Notes under the pieces: generated by a model
Databases searched by the model: none
Told to the model about the DNA's origin: nothing
The model's input: only the letters and a program-made list of their open reading frames with translations
Translations under genes and position numbers: made by a program
In this document: one piece after another, positions 22,108 through 32,713 of the stretch
How positions within the stretch are numbered: position 1 is the first letter of the stretch
Layout: the number at the start of each line of letters is the position of its first letter
Assembly: GCA_937625935.1 (NCBI GenBank)
Contig: OW569345.1
Location: 372,001-436,000, forward strand
Source: Tetramitus jugosus
Lineage: Eukaryota > Heterolobosea > Eutetramitea > Acrasida > Vahlkampfiidae
Direction: 5' to 3'
Length of the DNA stretch: 64,000 nt

Positions 22108-25100
22108 TCACTCGTTGTCGTTCAGTCTCTCCAGTATGTCCTTCTGCAGTCTTTGAATTTTCAGCTCCAAATCATAGGACTCTGATTCAGAGCCACTCAG
22201 TAAATCGCTCTGAAAGGAATCATCCTTTGACAAAGCAAAAAACGACGGATTAGAATCGGTGTTGTCCAAGAGTTCTTTCTTCTTCTCTTCGAACCTTTCT
22301 TGCTCTTCTCTGATTTTTCTTTTGCTTTCCTCTATGAACTCCTTTTCTCTTTGGAACTTCTTTAGATTTTCAGGTTCCTTAACCAAAGAAGTTTGACTGC
22401 TATCTTCACAACTACTTGACATCTCCTCTATGGAGATTGGATAGTAACGATAATCAACAATACTTTTCGTCTCTTCTTCTGAAGGTGTTTCTTTCTCTTG
22501 AAATAGATCAAATTCATACCTGGTCTTTCTGGTTGTTTCCATATCATTCACTCTGTTCTTCAACTTTCCAACGAGATCGAGAAGAGATGTTATTCTGTCG
22601 TCACACTGCCGATTTTCTTTTACTTTCACTTTTTGAAGGTGTTGTAACTCAATGTTCTGCTCTCTATCTTTATCATCGAGTAATCTTCGCAAAGAGTCAC
22701 AAACGCCTAAAGATGAATCTAATTTTTGTTGCAAATTGTCGATGGTTGCCTCATGAACTACTACCAACTTATTCAATCGCTCAATTTCGAGAGTTTTTTC
22801 ATTAACAATTCCTTGGAGTGTTTGAATTGCATACTGAGCGTTTTGAATCTCAATCATCTTCTCAAGTGAAGAGTCGGAATCTTCCACTCTCGAGTTAAGA
22901 AGTGACTTTAACCGAGTAATCTCGATTTCCCCATCTGCAACCTGATTTTTCAAGTATTCTACTTCCCTTTTTAACGATGCTTGAATAGTGTTGTTTTCCT
23001 CCCGAGATTTCATATCAACTGTGAACTTATTTTCTTTTTCAATGATTATTGCTCTTTCTCTCGCCAACTCTGCGGTAAGATCGTGGATTCTTTGTACCAA
23101 AGAAAGATTTTCGACTTCAAGATGGGATATATGAGAATCTTTCTGTAGTCCCTTCTCTGTCTCTGATTGAATATATTCGGTGCAAATCTCAAGCCTCCTC
23201 CTCACCGAGGTTGTTAACCTTGTAATCCAATGGAAGAAACTTTTTCTTAACTTTTGTCGACCAATTCTCTCAACGTGTTGCTCGTACAAACGCTCGATGT
23301 TCGATACTCTCAATACTTCACTTCTCCATTTTGTAAAGCATCTTCTTTTCGCATTTTCTAAACCTTTTCTTTCTCTATATGAGATCAAGGCTTCCATAGA
23401 CTTATCCCAGGTCCTTTTCGCACACTTCAAAGTCCATCTCCTGAACAGAATCTTTGTGTAAAACAATGTGCAAGTAAATGTTTCCTCTCGTTTTTTCTTC
23501 ATTTCCTCCCAATGTATGTGGAGGGATAACAGAACCTTTTGTTTCACTTGAATAAAGTAAAAGTTGATTGCCCTTAAATACGTCAATTTTGTCTGTTTAG
23601 CACTCTTCGCATACAAACTGATGGATGAGAAGGCTTTCTTCAGTATTTTTTGGTAGCCCACATTCACTAGAGCAAGAACTCCTTCTCTCCTATTTACTCG
23701 TTCGCTAGTTTTGGTTCGCCACAATTGAAACCATATCCTCTTTGTGCTATCTCTCTGTTTGATCTGTACGAGATCGAAGCTATGTTTTTCCCCAACCTTC
23801 TTTTTGAAAATGCATTCCCATAACTTGAACTGCCTAACTTTATGCCTATATCTGACATACACTTCTAATGCTCGAGACCTCTCCTCAAAAATCAATTTTC
23901 TCTCTCGAGTGTAAGTAGACAATACAGCGAAGGATTTTCGAATTAAAAGTAAGTTCATTTGATCTTCTCTTTCGATTAGTTTATCTTCCGATAGAAGCAC
24001 TCTCGTTTGATATTGTTGAGTCCATACTTGGAAGAATCTTCTCTTTTGCTTCTCCTCGATGGCTGAATGCAACTTATTTTGAGAGATCTTGAAACAGGAT
24101 TGACACTTCGAATACAACTTCAAACAATTGAATGATTCCTTCAATACGATAGCTCTTCTCTCTTCAGAAATTTTTCTTATTCCCTTTGATTGATTCATAT
24201 AAATCCTTAAGTTTTTCAAACATGTTCGAACAATGAAAAGATCCCTTCTCAACTCAACTCGTTTGGAGAAACAAGCAACTTTAAAACGAGTTTTCCATAC
24301 TTGGAACAATCTCTCTCGAACTGATGAGTTTCTTTTTTCGCGTATCCTATTGGTTGTGTGGGAAAAGAATCTTGCTCGTCTAATGGAAGATAGAAGCCCA
24401 TAAAAGAACTTCTCGACAACTCTCCTCGAATAAAATCTATCCGCAATCTCTTTGTTTCTTTCCTCTCGAATCATATCATTAAGCTGGTGCCCATAATGAC
24501 CTGCCACTTTGTTTAACTTGTCAGCCTCTGAAGAGAACGAGATAATGTCTGATTGGGCTGAAGTCAGAAGATCTTCTAAATTGTTATGAGACGCCTTCAT
24601 TTGCCGCAGTTCGTCGTCTAAGTAATGTTGTTTCTTGATGTAACTGCTTATCAATTCATTCTTCTCCTCAAGCTCTCTGGTGAGGTTGTTCATCTCGAGA
24701 GTTCTTTGATTTTCAATGTGATGCTTCTCTTTTTGAAGACTCTGCATCATCTCTTTAAGTATCCTAGTTTCCTCCAAATATTCTTCGTGTTTCCTCTGTG
24801 CTTTTTGAATATTTCTCTGATTTTGGATTTTGTATTGTTCCAATTTCCCACGCAGCACTGTATTGATCTCAAACAACTCTCCCTCAACAGAATCATTGTA
24901 TCCAAGTTTGGTCTGTTGAACCGAATTATTATCTTGCACCTCAATTTTGGTTGGGGTAGCCGGATCGGACTGTTTAGGAGGCAATGAGTGCACCAGGGTG
25001 GGACCGTAATCCGGTTTAGATTGAGGTATCTCACCAATATACTTGTCTGGTCGATGAATCATTGATCGGCGCTTCTTTTCAGGAGCTTGAAATGAAGAGA

Positions 25101-26295
25101 CAGTTAAACTCGTTCGACTATTGTCTCCAGATGATAGTGGACCTTGTGACCCATTTTTTATCTTGATAACATATTGATCGATTGAAGTTCTAAACTCTTC
25201 AAAGGATCCATTTTTTCCAATTGCATTCTGATCTCGAAGGGACCTCTCTATCATTGAAACAATTTTATCGTTCTGTTCTTTAAACTGAGAAGCAATATTT
25301 GATAACTTGGTTTGTTGGTGATTGAGCACATGGTTGTAGCAGTGCTCCCAAATATCACGATGCTTGATCTTCTCATTTGCACTTACTGTTTCTTGATGCA
25401 CCCGTCTCAGTTCTCTTCTAAATAAATTAAATATATCTTCTTGGTCATCTTCATTGTAGATATCTTCCATCTTCCAAATGTCAGAAATTTCTCTCTCATT
25501 GATAGACTCTAGTTCCATTCTCCTAATCGCTGTGCTAATATTTGATATGACATCAGCTCGATATCGTGTGTTCTCAAGGAAATTGTTCATTGCTCTTTCT
25601 AGCATCGAACATATACTCTCCCGGTTGAACAAAACTGTGAGATATGACTTCTCTCTATCAAGTACACTCTGACTTTTCTCGACCTCAGAAGCATTTACTT
25701 CTCTATTATCGAGGATTTTAAGAGAGGGAAGATGGTAAAGAACGTGATATCGATAGTATGGTAGTTGTACTACGGTGTTCGTCTCTAAACTCAGTACAGC
25801 AAGATTCTTGAGAGACCTCAGATGTTGTAACTCTGCGATTCTACAAATCTGTGATACCATTATTCATTACTATTGTTACCATTGAGAAGATACAAACAAC
25901 CCTAGTTTAATTGAACATACATCATTATTTACAATGGAAAGAACGCGCAATTGTTTAAATTGAGAAAGACCCTTAAGTGTTTGAATACAGTTGTTGCTGA
26001 GGAACAAAGTCTCTATAGAGTGAAATCTAGCTGGTAGATCATCAATATCGGTGACTAATTTTTCTACCACACTAATTTTCTTTGTATCCGCAACAATTCC
26101 AGGAACTTTGCTACAGAGAACTTGGCTCAACTATATGGTGTTTGGTGTTATGAAAATCCATTCTGGTGGTATACTGCTGTGTTAGAAAACTCTTACCTTT
26201 ATGTTTCTTCGAATTATTGGAGCTTGATTTGTTGTTCTAACGACGTTAATTGAGGACAATAGTCTTTCATTCTCTGATCTTCTCTCAGACACCAT
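22108..26295 (-). CDS. LRR / Sfi1-like repeat / coiled-coil protein, candidate centriole or basal-body component, three exons
   Basis: Exons 26295-26197, 26130-25921 and 25848-22108 join in frame to 1349 residues; introns are 66 and 72 nt. Residues about 45-160 are leucine-rich repeats (SIETLFLSNNCIQTLKGL, LRVLSIVNND joined by splicing to ICRIAELQHL, LAVLSLETN). Residues about 420-530 form a coiled coil. Residues about 560-980 carry at least seven spaced aromatic units of Sfi1 type: LFQVWKTRF, FFQVWTQQY, FKLWECIF, WFQLWRTK, LFRRWTLKC, CFTKWRSEV, FFHWITRL. Sfi1 repeats bind centrins. A second coiled coil occupies the remainder. LRR plus coiled coil recalls LRRCC1/VFL1, but the central Sfi1-like array is not part of that family as I know it. 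It shares a 108 bp promoter with MAD2. Confidence 0.8.
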
Positions 26296-26403
26296 GGTAT
26301 GTTTGTAGATTTTACTGGCCATTTTTTCCCGCCCAGTTTTACCCCAAAAAAAAGAACGTTAAATAATTTCGGCAAGAAACAAATTTCAACAAACCAATCG
26401 ACA
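26296..26403. promoter_or_regulatory. Short bidirectional promoter between LRR-Sfi1 gene and MAD2
   Basis: Only 108 bp separate the two start codons, read outward. It includes TTTCCCGCCC near 26325-26335, a GC-rich block standing out from A-rich sequence that resembles an E2F-type site (TTTSSCGC). That comparison is inference. Confidence 0.45.
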
Positions 26404-27157
26404 ATGGCCACAGCCCAAGCTACCAAGAATACAATTACCCTCAAGGGTTCGACCGAGATTGTTACTGAATTTTTTGGTGCGTAATGATTGTCTTTCCTGT
26501 TCATGACAAATAATGGAACACTAACACAGAACATTCTGCACAACAGGCTACAGCATCAACAGTATTTTATTTCAAAGAGGCATCTATCCACCCGATAGCT
26601 TCACAAAAGTGAGCAAATATGGACTATCGATGCTTGTTACCTCTGATGAAGGATTGAAAAAGTATTTGGGACAAGTTCTGAATCAACTGTCTGGTAAGTT
26701 ATCAGTCCTGCATTGACTGTCATCATGAATGATCCGAATTGACAACTTTTTATCATAATTTTATGTAGCTTGGTTGATGCAAAAGCTTGTTCATAAACTT
26801 GTGTTGGTTGTGACCAGTGTGTCCAGCAATGAAGTTTTGGAGCGCTGGGAATTTGATATTAATGTTGATACTGAAATTACAGCAGACAGTGGATCAAGAG
26901 AAAAGGACCCAAAGGTAATTCAAGGTGAAATTCAAGCTTTGATCAGACAAATTACTGCCAGTGTAACCTACTTGCCACTCTTGGAAGAGTTGTGCACATT
27001 TGATTTGCTTATGTATACCAACAAGGACACAAACACTCCTCAAACATGGGAAGAATCAGATGCCAAGTTTATTACGAACTCTCAACAAGTCAGACTCCGT
27101 TCATTTACGACCAAGGTTCATCAAGTTGACGCCGTGGTATCGTACAAGGGAAATTAG
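26404..27157 (+). CDS. Spindle assembly checkpoint protein MAD2, three exons
   Basis: Exons 26404-26476, 26547-26693 and 26769-27157 give 202 residues, the normal MAD2 length; introns are 70 and 75 nt with GT-AG ends. The HORMA domain spans the protein: [28 protein letters not shown] at the start, WEFDINVDTE in the core, and the C-terminal safety-belt segment VRLRSFTTKVHQVDAVVSYKGN. MAD2 binds MAD1 and CDC20 at unattached kinetochores to restrain the anaphase-promoting complex. All key segments are present, so it should be functional. It sits head to head with the LRR-Sfi1 gene and 7 kb from SKA1 and kinesin-10. Confidence 0.95.
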
Positions 27158-27321
27158 GGCAAAATGGCGCGCAATTTTCCTCTCTTGTCAAAAAAATGCT
27201 TGAACTTCATTCACACACATGAATAAAAATACAACAACCAATTCTGCTTGTGCTTTATGAGAAAAAAATTTCTTCATCTCGTGCACACCACAAAAAAACA
27301 AGACACACAACATCAACAAAA

Positions 27322-28154
27322 ATGAAACAACAAACAATCCCAAAGGACAGTCTGCCACAAGATGTACAACAAAACTGCACTGAATTTTCATCATCTCTTT
27401 CAACCATTGAACAACTATTAAAGCCACTCGCAAACGGAGAATTCAACAACAAGGAGCTTGCACCAATAGAGAGGGCCAAATTGAACCTGTGCTGTGCCTA
27501 CACTGTCAACACGTTGCTCTACAGTATGTTTCCATCCATCATGACGAGCTTTTTTTTCCATCTCTCCTTTTTTTTTGGGAGAGAAGCTTCTCTTTACCAG
27601 GTGCATTTGCCAACAAACACATGATCATTTTTCTTGCTTTTTTTTCATGCATGAATCTACCATCGTCACATACATTAGTGTACCTAAAGACACAGGGCAT
27701 TGATCCTAATGAACACCCAATGAGAGATGAATTGAAGCGTGTTCAAGAATACATTGAAAAATTGAGACAACACACTGCCAAATTTGATGCATTGATATCC
27801 AACGACAACAATGATGATAACATTCACAACAATAAGAACAACACAAGGACCAACTCTCACACCAAGTTTAACAAAAATCAATCAACCGAAAACAACAACA
27901 ACAACAGCAGCACATTATCAGCAGAAGTGCAAGAAGCTCGGCCAGCTGTGATCACGGTGGATAAGCAAGCTGCGGAACGATTCCTTCAGGATGCCACCAA
28001 CACAACTCACTCCACTGATGAATCATCATCGACAAGTGCTGCTGCTCCAAAATCCAACGACAAGAAGAAACAACAGAAACAAAAGAGACAAACTACTAGC
28101 ACTGAGGAGAAGAGTGGTGAGAGCCCAAAGAAGAGGAGAAGGAAGAACAAATAA
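27322..28154 (+). CDS. C1D/LRP1 (Rrp47) family exosome cofactor, two exons
   Basis: Exons 27322-27523 and 27679-28154 give 225 residues; the 155 nt intron (GTATGT to ATTAG) restores LLY-MYLKTQGI. The Sas10/C1D domain fills the first 110 residues: ERAKLNLCCAYTVNTLLYMYLKTQGIDPNEHP and MRDELKRVQEYIEKLR are typical. The C-terminal half is Asn/Thr-rich and then Lys-rich (KKKQQKQKRQ, KKRRRKNK), as in Rrp47 where the basic tail binds RNA. The family helps Rrp6 and the nuclear exosome mature rRNA and snoRNA. The stop TAA is nested in AATAAA. Confidence 0.85.
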
Positions 28155-28155
28155 A
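28150..28155 (+). terminator. AATAAA hexamer containing the C1D stop codon
   Basis: TAA at 28152-28154 is both the C1D stop and the centre of AATAAA. Confidence 0.4.
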
Positions 28156-28263
28156 TGCCTTCTGCTGCTTCTAGTTTGAAGTTCCTTGTTTGTGTGTATA
28201 TATCTGGTTCGTTCATTCTAGAGCAATGGATACATGACTTACTGGTTGATTATGTCTGTCTGC

Positions 28264-28269
28264 TTTATT
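28264..28269 (-). terminator. AATAAA hexamer containing the acyltransferase stop codon
   Basis: On the complement, AATAAA encloses the TAA stop. Confidence 0.4.
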
Positions 28270-29302
28270 GTTTTTGCATCACGTACTTTTTCAGGTAGTC
28301 CCTGTATTGCTTCTGATGGAAAGTGAATCCATTGTACAGCGCAATGACATAGAAACCAATGATGGCTATCGTGTGCAGATGGAAGGAGAAGAGTAGAGGC
28401 AGACTGAGCAAGCTACTTCCAAAGATGTACATATCGGAATAAATGCTGAACCATGCGAGCTGCCATGTGAGATTCAAATGGCCGTGTTTCTTATCAAAGA
28501 ATGCATACTTTGGCTGGCATCTCTGATAAGTGAAACTGTGCTCTAGTTCGTCCCTGTCTGGTCTCGTGGCCCACAAGTATCGCACACCAAAATTGTAGAG
28601 CACATTGTACGCAACAGTCACAACAAGAGACAATAACCATCCACAGAGTATTGACCACATGTCAATAGAGAGATTCTGATTAATGCTGCTGTGCCATCGC
28701 ATGACCCATGTGACACCAGGAGGCGCCAAATGCAGAAACACACTGGTCAACTTGTCCAAATCATTGAACACAAACGAGTTTCGATAGACATAAACACCGA
28801 GCATCACTGGCCCATTGCAATATTGCCACACGAGTACAAAGAAACTACTTCTAACAGATGCCAGAAAGCCAACTTGATTGCTCTCATTTCCGATATCACT
28901 CCTCACATGATACATCAAGCAATACACGTACAGCAGCGCATTGGCCATGTAACAAAAATCAATGAGATAAAATTGCCACTTTTGTCTCGTGAATGAGACA
29001 CATCGGTGGATATAGAGCATTGGATAGGTGATCAAGTATGCATAGATGAACATTGGTGCTGCCATGAAGAAGCACACATAGAACAAGACACTTGTCATCA
29101 GTAGACTCGTGACATATTGGGCATCACTCAATGTGTTCTTCAACAAGTGCCTGTAAAAGGAGAGTGGTGGCTCAAGTAGAAACTTTTTTGATAGATCCAC
29201 ATTGCTCAGTCGTCGTTCTTGATGATGCTTGAGTTGCTGTTGTTCTTCTCCGGCAGCTGCCACAGTTTTTCTCTTGGTGGTGGAATTTCTCTTTGTGATC
29301 AT
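28265..29302 (-). CDS. Glycerophosphocholine acyltransferase (GPC1/DUF2838 family), multi-pass membrane protein
   Basis: Single exon, 345 residues, with about eight hydrophobic spans between residues 65 and 330. Diagnostic family blocks are WQFYLIDFCYMANALLYVYCL, then CNGPVMLG, then YRNSFVFNDLDKLTSVFLHLAPP and WVMRW. The family makes lysophosphatidylcholine from glycerophosphocholine and acyl-CoA, allowing phosphatidylcholine turnover products to be reused. The N-terminus is basic and cytosolic in appearance. Convergent with the C1D gene (110 nt between stops) and divergent from ISCA2. The stop TAA lies in AATAAA. Confidence 0.88.
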   Translation of the reverse strand: MITKRNSTTKRKTVAAAGEEQQQLKHHQERRLSNVDLSKKFLLEPPLSFYRHLLKNTLSDAQYVTSLLMTSVLFYVCFFMAAPMFIYAYLITYPMLYIHRCVSFTRQKWQFYLIDFCYMANALLYVYCLMYHVRSDIGNESNQVGFLASVRSSFFVLVWQYCNGPVMLGVYVYRNSFVFNDLDKLTSVFLHLAPPGVTWVMRWHSSINQNLSIDMWSILCGWLLSLVVTVAYNVLYNFGVRYLWATRPDRDELEHSFTYQRCQPKYAFFDKKHGHLNLTWQLAWFSIYSDMYIFGSSLLSLPLLFSFHLHTIAIIGFYVIALYNGFTFHQKQYRDYLKKYVMQKQ

Positions 29303-29581
29303 CTTGTCACTGATTGAGTTAAATTAGTCGTTCAACAAACTGCTATATGACCACAGACAAGCAACAATGCACTACAGTGTGAGATATCAACCGAACTTGA
29401 CAACTTTTGTTTGGTGGAATGAATGAACCCAGCGGAGATATCGATCCAACTCGAAGTATCCAAATCTCGGTAAAATACAAAGTTTGTCCGAATGAAACAA
29501 CATTGGGAAAAAAGAAGAAACAGCCCTGTTCAATAATTGAAAGCAATAACTAACACCCCACTTGGTTGAACAACAGACGAC

Positions 29582-30436
29582 ATGAAACGATTCCTGCCAA
29601 TTTACCCTCATCAAAACACCCTTTTCAAACTGAATGCATTCATGAACAAGAGTGGCGTTCGTAGTCATTTGATGATGAAAAAATTGAACACGTGTGCTCC
29701 TCTCATGCCTCCCCACAGCAACCAACAACAACACTGCACTTTTACCTCCTCATCATCATCACTAATACAGTCATCATTTGCATCCATCCATCAACATTGT
29801 CACTCCTCTTCCACCAACCGACCACAACAACAAACAACACCATCAACATCATCGACAACAACAAATCATACCCATCTTCTCAATCAACCATCATCATCAT
29901 TATTATTATCTCAATCAACCATACAACAAATACGATCCTACTCTACATCACTCACCCATGACAACAGCAACAATAGCAACAATCATACATTTGCAACAAC
30001 AACAACAACAGCAACCACCACATTGATCCAACAACAACAACAACAGCAACAAGAAAAGGATGCTGACCAACAACAACAACAACAAGAAGGAGAAAACCAA
30101 TTGTACATGACAGATGCATGCAGCAAGAGAATACACTACTTGAATGAAATCAATGGCAACATGAACAGAAGATTAAGAGTATCCGTTCAATATGGAGGAT
30201 GCAGCGGTTACAAAGTTGATTTTGCGTTTGATGATGGTGAAATGGATCCGTTGGATGACGTGTTGTTTGAACATGATGGATCAACCATTGTAGTCGATGT
30301 TGAATCACTAAAGTATGTCAAGGGCAGTACAGTAGACTATGTAGAGACACTCGGATCATCCAAATTTCAAATGCAGAGCAATCCCAATGCCGATTCCAAG
30401 TGTAGCTGTGGCAGTTCATTCAACATTATCATATAA
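29582..30436 (+). CDS. Mitochondrial iron-sulfur assembly protein ISCA2 (A-type, HesB family)
   Basis: Single exon, 284 residues. The last 110 residues are an A-type Fe-S carrier: LYMTDACSKRIHYL, VSVQYGGCSGYKVDF with the first Cys ligand, and a C-terminal CSCGSSFNI with the other two. VDVESLKYVKGSTVDYVETL is the ISCA core. The N-terminal 170 residues are low-complexity (Gln, Ser, Thr, His runs) after a basic MKRFLPIYPHQNTLFKLN start, so the presequence is unusually long. ISCA2 acts with ISCA1 and IBA57 to make 4Fe-4S clusters in the mitochondrial matrix. CAA/CAT triplet expansion explains the length. Confidence 0.88.
   Translation: MKRFLPIYPHQNTLFKLNAFMNKSGVRSHLMMKKLNTCAPLMPPHSNQQQHCTFTSSSSSLIQSSFASIHQHCHSSSTNRPQQQTTPSTSSTTTNHTHLLNQPSSSLLLSQSTIQQIRSYSTSLTHDNSNNSNNHTFATTTTTATTTLIQQQQQQQQEKDADQQQQQQEGENQLYMTDACSKRIHYLNEINGNMNRRLRVSVQYGGCSGYKVDFAFDDGEMDPLDDVLFEHDGSTIVVDVESLKYVKGSTVDYVETLGSSKFQMQSNPNADSKCSCGSSFNIII
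30000..30088 (+). repeat. CAA/ACA triplet runs coding Thr and Gln homopolymers
   Basis: Imperfect CAA and ACA triplet tracts inside the ISCA2 N-terminal extension. Confidence 0.8.
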
Positions 30437-30574
30437 TGAGCTCTACGATTGAATAAACATTGCTTTTTTTGGTCAAATGATCTGTGTGATCTCACACAAT
30501 GCATTTTCATTTTGTCTGTGTGTGTTGTTGTTGTTTATTGGAGTTTATTGGAATTTGAATTTGGCTTCTGTTAA

Positions 30575-31036
30575 CTATTGAATCAAGTGTCGCAACTGGA
30601 ATTGATCATTGGGATCTAACGCGTGCAACTCTTGCTTCAAATTGTCCATTTTCGACTGACATTGCTCAATAATGGACTGATAGGGATCCAACTGTTGCTT
30701 CAATTCGTTCCTGTACTGATCCGTGTCGTTTCTCTTGATCATTAAACCACCGAGAGAACATGTCCAAATACCTTCATTTCGACTACTACTACTGCTATTA
30801 TTATTATTATTATTATTACTGTCTTGATTCAAGTGTGCAATCACAAATTCATCTTGTTGCATGCGACTCTGTGTGTTGATGATGGTTTCTTTTTGACTCA
30901 TGAACTCATGCACAATCTTTTCTACTTGATTTTGAAGATTAATGTGTTGACACACTTCGGAGAAGAGAGAGGATGACGGATGGTGGCGGCGCGTACTCTT
31001 GTTGGTTGATGAGGAGGATGATGAAGAATGATGCAT
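30575..31036 (-). CDS. PDRG1-like prefoldin-family protein
   Basis: Single exon, 153 residues. Two helices flank a hairpin: SEVCQHINLQNQVEKIVHEFMSQKETIIN..., then an Asn/Ser run, then IWTCSLGGLMIKRNDTDQYRNELKQQLDPYQ, then a second helix, then LDPNDQFQLRHLI. The hairpin and the terminal (N/D)P-x-D-x3-L motif resemble PDRG1, a small prefoldin-like subunit of the R2TP/prefoldin-like complex. The call is by eye and the sequence is interrupted by Ser/Asn runs. The Ser run at the N-terminus is triplet-repeat derived. Confidence 0.6.
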   Translation of the reverse strand: MHHSSSSSSSTNKSTRRHHPSSSLFSEVCQHINLQNQVEKIVHEFMSQKETIINTQSRMQQDEFVIAHLNQDSNNNNNNNSSSSSRNEGIWTCSLGGLMIKRNDTDQYRNELKQQLDPYQSIIEQCQSKMDNLKQELHALDPNDQFQLRHLIQ

Positions 31037-31101
31037 TTTGTTGGATTTTGGTTGTTGGTTTTTATTGTTTTTGAAGTGCCATTTTTTGCAGGAATTAATT
31101 A

Positions 31102-32174
31102 TTAGTCATCAAGAAAGAAACAATTCAAAATCTAGCGTTGTGGGTATGAAGAGATGTGTGAGCAAAGAGAAATATCATCAACTGTTGAATGCATACGACT
31201 ACTGTCTGTGTCTGTCTGTAGAATGGACATACATTTTCTGAAACATCTTGAACTTCCAAATCAGACTGGCCCCAATGAGAATAGTAACGCTCATGCACAC
31301 TGCACATGCGCTGACAAAGCGTCCGCAGCAACCTCAGCTGATCTTCATCGTACATGATATTACTCTTATCGTCCTTCTTCTTTTCAATCACTGGCAATAG
31401 TGTTGTGCTTCTCGCATTCAACTCGTCAAACAACTTGTCCTCCAACAACTTTTGAAGGTTGTAGTCGAGAGAGATGGACAGAGGTCGATTCAAACTACCG
31501 ATAATAGAGTCTCTCTTGCTGTTTCTGGTGGGTAGTGACGATGTGACATGCTGTCTCTTCCTATTGATCGAATTTGTGTCCTTTCTGTGATTTCCATTCA
31601 CATATTCATGCTTACTACTATTACTACTACTACTACTATTACTACTATTACTACCAACACCATTATGATGATGATGATGATGACCACTACTATGAACACT
31701 ATCATCGTCATCATCGTCGTCACTGCTCTCTGTGATTATATCTCTAATCATCCGATTGAAACTATCACTATTATTATTATTATTATTATTATTATGGAGA
31801 GTATGATGATAACTACTATCATTAGCATTGTGAACGTCATGAATGGTGGGACTGCGATTCAGTTCAACATTGTCCGATAATACTAATAATAATGATGATG
31901 ACGATGACGATGATGATGATAATGGCTCCACTCTCACAAATCCATCTTCAAATATAAATTGTTTGTTGAATTTGGATTGTTGTTGTTGTTGTTGAGCTGT
32001 AGAGTTGTTTTGTTTGTTCGATTTTTGTTTGTTGTTGAATGCATTGTTAGAGTGATTCATCCCACGGTGATAATCATCATCATCATCATCATCGTCCTTG
32101 TCATTGTTGGGACGATTGTGGTAAATGTCGTTGAGAATGGCTGATAGTATTGAGTCTTGTGCTTCATGGTCTGC

Positions 32175-32210
<36 letters not shown>

Positions 32211-32642
32211 GACCATTCTTGATGTTCGACTGCGCATACCCACTGTTCTCTGTCGATTCAAATACACGAGTGAATTCAAATATTTGCCCTGTGAAGCAAT
32301 CAGATCCAATTTCTCTTCATAGGTCAACTCTTTGGTGTGATGATGAGTATCACTTGTTGTTGTTGTTGTTGTTGTTGTTGTTGATAAAGATTCGTCACTG
32401 ATAACGTGTTGTTGTTGTTGATGAGGATGGTTGGCAATGATGTTCGTATGAGCGGTCGAAGTGAGTTGTTGTTTCTGTTGTTGTTTGGGAGCAATGTTAT
32501 CATTCTCTTCATCACTCGACCAACCAATATCATCAGTGTCATCATCATCGTCATCATGGCTTACTGCGTGAGCGAGGCTGAATGGTGCTTCATTGCTCTC
32601 GCTGTCGCTGATTAGCCAATCATCATCACTTTCAGAGTTCAT
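31102..32642 (-). CDS. Uncharacterised acidic protein with many homopolymer runs
   Basis: The frame runs from the ATG at 32642 (MNSESDDDWLISDSESNE) through Asp, Gln, Thr, Asn, Ser and His runs. I favour a two-exon model: 32642-31233 and 31131-31102 (479 residues), with a GTATGT donor and an AG acceptor, because the unspliced reading ends in an unconserved hydrophobic tail at 31125. Two structured segments stand out: ELTYEEKLDLIASQGKYLNSLVYLN (about residues 120-145) and the C-terminal LRLLRTLCQRMCSVHERYYSHWG. I do not recognise the family. Abundant DE/S clusters and lack of membrane spans suggest a nuclear or cytosolic protein. Confidence 0.6.
31598..31930. repeat. Cluster of ACT, ATT, GAT/CAT triplet microsatellites
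   Basis: Several adjacent triplet tracts (ACT at about 31617-31655, GAT/ATG at about 31664-31682, ATT at about 31768-31795, GAT at about 31885-31920) lie in one coding sequence and give Ser, His, Asn and Ser runs on the minus strand. Confidence 0.8.
32172..32211. repeat. TGT/ACA triplet microsatellite coding polythreonine
   Basis: About thirteen uninterrupted TGT units; on the minus strand they code Thr. A second, shorter tract lies at about 32351-32382. Confidence 0.85.
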
Positions 32643-32713
32643 GTGTTTTTGTTGGGCGGAAAGAAAAAAAAATTGGAGTGACACTAACGTTTTTGATTTA
32701 ATTCAGAAAGAAT

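Noticed and set aside
30000-30088. Triplet tracts considered as a CRISPR-like or satellite array
   Set aside because: No spacer structure; they are in-frame homopolymer-coding microsatellites.
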